Origin: Seiridium cupressi
Taxonomy: Eukaryota > Ascomycota > Sordariomycetes > Amphisphaeriales > Sporocadaceae
Assembly: GCA_036674765.1 (NCBI GenBank)
Contig: JARVKI010000001.1
Span: 992,001 to 1,056,000 of the forward strand
DNA: 64,000 bases
Reading direction: 5' to 3'
Shown here: one piece after another, positions 59,706 to 64,000 of the stretch
How positions within the stretch are numbered: the first letter of the stretch is position 1
Layout: each line of letters begins with the position of its first letter
Notes under the pieces: generated by a model
The model's input: only the letters and a program-made list of their open reading frames with translations
Told to the model about the DNA's origin: nothing
Database searches by the model: none
Program-made: the position numbers and the translations under genes

Positions 59706-60396
59706 GGCGCTCGGTGTCTCCTGCTTCTAGTGGGTTGACTAGAAGCGGTAAGACACGGCCCGCAATATGTGCCTAAGTCAACTACTTTCGACGTCAAGGG
59801 CCTTCTTGCAAAAGCCAGAAGGGCTTCTTCGATTGGAAGAAGTGACTGGTATGATGGGATAGTATTGGATGAAAGATTGCACAAGGGGCCCGTGAGCTAT
59901 TCCTTGGTGTGGCTGATAGCTGGACGCTTGAGATGTCGTACACTTCAACACTAGTACAAACAAGATGGAATGTGCTAGATTGGCTTGGCGATGCTCTTTG
60001 GCCGTGGAGTATACCTAACACGTCCGCAAAAATCCAGTGGGGTTTAGCGATGGCGGTTCCTGGTCGCAGCTCGCTTGAGTGTGTGGAATCGGCAGCCTTG
60101 GGATCAAATGAGGTTGCGTCAATTGCCAATTGCTAGGTGCGTCCGATAGCGGAGGCGGAAATTCAAACAAATCGCACCGACTGTCATTCAGCTATAACGC
60201 GCCGAATCGAGAAAATCAAATCCGCTCTATTGTGCAAGACTCGAACGAAGTCGAGCCAATATAGATAACTTTTTGAACCACTATCCCGAAGATCCTCGTA
60301 AAACTGCCAAGGGAGCCCCTCGGTATAAGTACAAAACTTGCCCAGCCATCCAGATTACCCCCAGATACCATCCAGTTGTTTTTGGAAGCAATCCGT
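59706..60396. other. Promoter of the dehydratase-like gene and ILV5 3' flank
   Basis: This 691-base gap lies between two leftward genes. Short ORFs show no coding character and no exact TGACTCA is seen. Confidence 0.5.
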
Positions 60397-61835
60397 TTAT
60401 TTCTGGTTCTCGGGTCGGAGAGATCTGCGGTACATGTTAGACGATGTTCGGTCAATAGTGAGTCGGGCTGCAAGTAGAACTTACCGGACAGCCTTGCCAG
60501 CTCTCCAGATCTCCATGTTGCGGATCTCCTCCATCTCGGCCTCGAACTTCTGGCGGTAGTCCTTCTGGCCGTTGTAGTCGAGCGATCGCTGAGTCTCGGT
60601 ACCGTCGTGGACGGAGTCGTAGAGGGAGTTGAAGACGGGCTTCAGGGCATCCTTGAACTTGGGGGTCCAGTCGATGGCACCACGGCGGGCGGTAGTAGAG
60701 CAAGCCTCGTACATCCAGTCCATACCGTTGGCACCAATGAGAGGGTAGAGGGACTGGGTAGCCTCCTCGACGGTCTCGTTGAAAGCCTCGCTGGGGCTGT
60801 GGCCACGCTCACGGAGAACCTCGTACTGGGCGAGGAACATACCGTGGATACCACCCATCAGGCAACCACGCTCACCGTACAGATCCGAGTAGACCTCCTT
60901 CTCGAAGGTGGTCTTGTAGAGGTAGCCGGAGCCGACGGCGACACCGAGAGCAATGGCCTTCTCCTCGGCCTTGCCAGTGACGTCCTGGTAGACGGCGAAG
61001 GAGGAGTTGATGCCACGGCCCTCACGGAAGAGGGACCGGACAGTGCGGCCGGATCCCTTGGGGGCAACGAGGATGACATCAATGTCCGTGGGCACGTCAA
61101 CCTTGGTGACATCCTTGAAGACGGGAGAGAAGCCGTGGGAGAAGTAGAGCGTCTTGCCCTTGGTGAGCTGGGGCTTGATGGCGGGCCAGGTCTCGGACTG
61201 GGCAGCATCGGAAAGCAGGTTCATGATGACGGTACCGCGGGAGATGGCCTCATCGACCTCGAACAGGTTCTTGCCGGCGACCCAGCCATCTTGCTCAGCA
61301 TCCTTCCACGATTGGCCGTTCTTTCGGACACCGATGATGACGTTCAGGCCGTTGTCACGGAGGTTGAGACCCTGGCCGTGACCCTGCGAACCGTAGCCGA
61401 TCAGGGCGAGGGTGTCGTTCTTGAAGAATTCCTATAGAAACTGTTAGACATTCGAGCCCACTGAGGCAGTCAATGAGCAGCAGCTCTGCATGCTCAATGC
61501 ACCAAGGCCGCGGTAGGGATGACTCACCAAGAGCTTCTCCTTGGGCCAGTCGGCACGCTCTGTTACAACCGTCAGCAATCCAGCCCCCTCGGGTTATTTC
61601 GGGTTATTTCGGGTCAATTGAGCTCACCGTAGACCTCCTCCTTCGTACCAGCGAAGTCAATGGTCTTGACACCACGAACCTGCTGTCTCGCAACAGCGGG
61701 ACGGGCGGCCTTGACGGCAGTAGCTCGGGCGGCGCCTGAGGTTGCAGCAACAAAGGTGCGTCTCTGGACAGCGGGCGAGGCCAACTGGCGGGCCATGGAC
61801 GAGCGAAGAGCCCTGGAGAAGGATTTGGATGCCAT
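60397..61835 (-). CDS. ILV5: Ketol-acid reductoisomerase, mitochondrial
   Basis: Four exons, complement(60397..60424, 60485..61431, 61528..61559, 61628..61835), encode 404 residues. KARI converts 2-acetolactate or 2-aceto-2-hydroxybutyrate to dihydroxy acids in valine, leucine and isoleucine synthesis, using NADPH and Mg2+. Residues 1 to about 58 form an Arg/Ala/Ser-rich mitochondrial presequence. The NADPH-binding loop is LIGYGSQGHGQGLNLRD followed by GVRKNGQSW. Catalytic blocks include LVAPKGSGRTVRSLFREGRG, DLYGERGCLMGGIHGMF and SEAFNETVEEATQSL. The final 28-nt exon adds SLRPENQK, the conserved fungal tail, after a 60-nt intron; ignoring it would end the protein at GKAVR. Exon 2 is only 32 nt (ERADWPKEKLL). 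Intron 1 contains two copies of a 10-bp unit (61591-61610). About 311 bases upstream lack an ATG. Confidence 0.96.
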
Positions 61836-62856
61836 GTTTGCGGATGTGTTTTGGGATCTGGGAGTGGAGATCTGTCTGGAGGTGAGGAGCAGGTAACAAG
61901 CAGACAGGAAGATATCTACGGGATGATTATGTACTATTTTCTGGCGTCGAGCGTGCTCGGTCAGAAATTTTTCTGGTTCCGGAGGGTCGAGCAACTGACT
62001 CCAATTGACACTAGGAGCTCCCCAGCGATTTCGGCCCTCTGCGGTGAGACGAGTGGGGACCTTGGGAGCTGGGCGCTGCTGGGGTGCAGACGACCCCTGC
62101 GCGGCTGATGCGGCCAATCAAGGCCGCTCGCTACCAAAGCCTGCAGCATGATGTGATTAGATGGCCAGCAGATGCAAGTGGCAGCCATATCCTGGGTCGT
62201 CGCGTGTTGCGCATCGTTTACCAGACAGACGATCCTGCGGGACCAGTGGCTGCATGCAGTTCTCGTTGCGCCTGCGCTGCGTTGCCCTTCCTTGACTCTT
62301 GGGTAGATAGAGAGCGAGTCGAAGATTTCTAGACACGTGCACCCCAAACATGAAGGGCACTTCCAGGTAGCAACGCTTTTAGCAGATTCATATCAAGTCT
62401 ATTTGTGTGAGCAGGACTATGTGCTTTATGCTGCAAATAACCCCTAAAAAAAGACATACGCTGGCCCATGACTGAAACGCCAGACCTAAAAATGTCGCCA
62501 ACTCCATGTATGTGACTGAAGAAACGGCCATGAACAGATGTACGCGTCTAGCATCTATCGCTATGCCGCCTTGATATGGCCACCACATCGCCATAACCAT
62601 CTATGCCGCTAGGTAAACTAGGCTCTTTTGTTCCAACGCTCAGGTTGCAACAGGCGGTACTGTGTGCGGGACGATGAAGGTGTGGCCGCCGGGTTAAGAA
62701 GTCGAGGAGGTCGAGTATCCTTGGTCGCGGCCGCCGAGGGTTCCGTCCCTGAACTTTGCGAGGACGGGGATCCTGAGCCGTCCTAGGTCGTGGAACCCCG
62801 ATTCTGGAAGAAGGCTTGTTGGGACGGGGATGTAGGGATTCGGACTTTGCGTCGTC
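61836..62856. other. ILV5 promoter and UBC12 3' flank
   Basis: This 1.0 kb lies between ILV5 and UBC12, both leftward. The first 311 bases contain no minus-strand ATG and probably include the ILV5 leader. No exact Gcn4/CPC1 core site was found. No gene is seen. Confidence 0.5.
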
Positions 62857-63578
62857 CTAATCCACAAGCACCCGGGTGTATTCCACATCTGGCCGCTGGT
62901 TGCTGCTTTGAATCTTCTTGCCTGCCATCGCGCGCCTGACGTTGGCCTCGAAATTGGCCTTATTCTTCCGCATTTCCTCAGCGGCGTCTTTGTTCAGCGG
63001 GTCCGTGTCATTGGGCTGCAAGAAGAGATACTGTAGCCCGTAGAAGATGGCGTTGAGGTTGAGAACCGGCTTCCAATCTTCTCTCAAGATGTTTAGGCAG
63101 ACGTTGCCCTCGAGATCGATGTTGGGGTGGTACACGGTCGGCACACAGTGGACTTTTGGCGGCTCGTGCGGGTAGGATTGAGGGATGGCGACGTCGAAAG
63201 GAAACTGGCCACCTTTGTATAGCCCATCGTCGGGTGTGATGATGAGCTTGAAGTTGAGAATGTCATCGGCTTCCTTGTATTCGAGCTTCATAGAATTGCC
63301 CAACGACAACTCGGATAGATCTGGGAGAAAGAAGACACAGTTAGCCGGCTTTGAACTCCCTTGATGTCTGCGCCGAGTATCGCAGACTCGGTGACGCCAG
63401 TGGGAAAGGGTCTCACCTTTCTGAACTCGCAGTTCGGCGGCCTTCACCTTCCTCTTCTTGCCGCTCAGCGCATCGGCGTTGTCAGCCTTCTGCTGCTCTT
63501 TTTTCTGCGAACAGTCAGTACATGTGTCCCGGACGGAGGCAGCGCTGTGTTTCCCACCATAGACCAGATCTTCAACAT
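62857..63578 (-). CDS. UBC12: NEDD8-conjugating enzyme E2 (Ubc12)
   Basis: Three exons, complement(62857..63320, 63417..63504, 63558..63578), encode 190 residues. The catalytic region [20 protein letters not shown] places the active cysteine at 111, with the HPN motif at 101-103, as in Ubc12/UBE2M. Downstream [20 protein letters not shown] is also diagnostic. The 21-nt first exon encodes MLKIWSM and joins KKEQQKAD, matching the UBE2M-type N-terminal tail that docks on the NEDD8 E1 and on Dcn1. Intron 1 uses a weak donor GTGGGA but has TACTGAC before its CGCAG acceptor. Intron 2 (96 nt) splits QK|DLSEL. The enzyme transfers NEDD8 (Rub1) to cullins and so activates SCF-type ligases. Confidence 0.95.
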
Positions 63579-64000
63579 CTTGGCGTTTGCGTGTTGTTCC
63601 CACGAAGGATGCTAGACGAAGGAAACGCAGCGACTATGACGGAGGCGGGGAGATTGGAATGATAGAGACCGCGTGTGGTGGGGTCCCAAGTGGTGAATGC
63701 AGGATTTATGGGTTCTGTGATGGACAGCCGACGACCGAGGCTTGGAGCAGGAATGACACAGCCGCGATCTCGTGGCTGCTCAAAGGATTGGTATTGCAAA
63801 AACGGTTTCAAAATATAAATCCAGACTCAAAATTGAGTAGGCTGCTCAAACTCGAGCCAGAACGACAGTCTCAGCCCGAAGGCTCCTTCCGAGTCAGGCA
63901 CAGGCAGAATTGGTCTGTGCACCCAACTGTACGGGGATGACCAATTACACGCTTTACAAATCGTCCATCGCAACACCCCCTCTCCAGCGAAAGAAGAGAA
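63579..64000. other. UBC12 upstream region to window edge
   Basis: These 422 bases hold the UBC12 promoter. A 117-codon plus-strand ORF (63587-63940) shows no family signature. I see nothing else before the window ends. Confidence 0.5.

Overview
The window is nuclear DNA of a filamentous ascomycete (Pezizomycotina, most likely a sordariomycete). The evidence is short introns (about 50-240 nt) with GT..AG ends and CTAAC/CTGAC branch sites, fungal-type protein families on both strands with no operons, and gene contents such as ApsA/Num1, fungal Ras-2, Ies4 and a C-terminally extended KARI. No tRNA, rRNA, CRISPR array or intact transposon was recognised. All gene models are hand-spliced from the sequence. 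Each join was accepted only when the frame closed and the joined residues matched the family; no alignment or RNA data were available.

Layout. 0-6.5 kb: an LCCL-domain membrane protein cut by the left edge, MIM2 (mitochondrial outer-membrane insertase), SUI3 (eIF2 beta), and a FAD-dependent oxidoreductase. 6.5-18 kb: IES4 (INO80 complex) and GID1/VID30 (ubiquitin ligase scaffold), separated by long non-coding stretches, plus a candidate 41-residue spliced microgene. 18-27 kb: a 75-residue orphan protein behind a 1.2 kb ATG-free leader, SAM35 (beta-barrel sorting), then an SDR, a flavin-reductase-like protein and a TPMT-like methyltransferase. 27-36 kb: PRO2 (proline synthesis), OTU2 (deubiquitinase) and the large cortical nuclear-migration protein ApsA. 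36-49 kb: a 5.5 kb gene-free stretch, a six-helix membrane protein, a haloacid-dehalogenase-like hydrolase, and RAS2 behind a 1.0 kb ATG-free leader. 49-64 kb: a 6.1 kb gene-free stretch with a possible solo LTR, a secreted rhamnogalacturonan acetylesterase, a serine/threonine dehydratase-like PLP enzyme, ILV5 (branched-chain amino-acid synthesis) and UBC12 (NEDD8-conjugating enzyme).

The window is mostly housekeeping and signalling. Recurring themes are mitochondrial outer-membrane biogenesis (MIM2, SAM35), ubiquitin-like modification (GID1, OTU2, UBC12) and amino-acid synthesis (PRO2, ILV5, possibly the dehydratase). No biosynthetic backbone gene (PKS, NRPS, terpene synthase) is present, so I see no secondary-metabolite cluster. 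The most unusual signals are the two leaders of 1,233 and 1,009 nt that contain no ATG on the coding strand, one before an unnamed 75-residue protein and one before RAS2. They suggest very long 5' leaders kept free of upstream start codons. Some micro-exons (15 nt in SUI3, 21 nt in UBC12, 28 nt in ILV5) are easily missed by ORF-based annotation.
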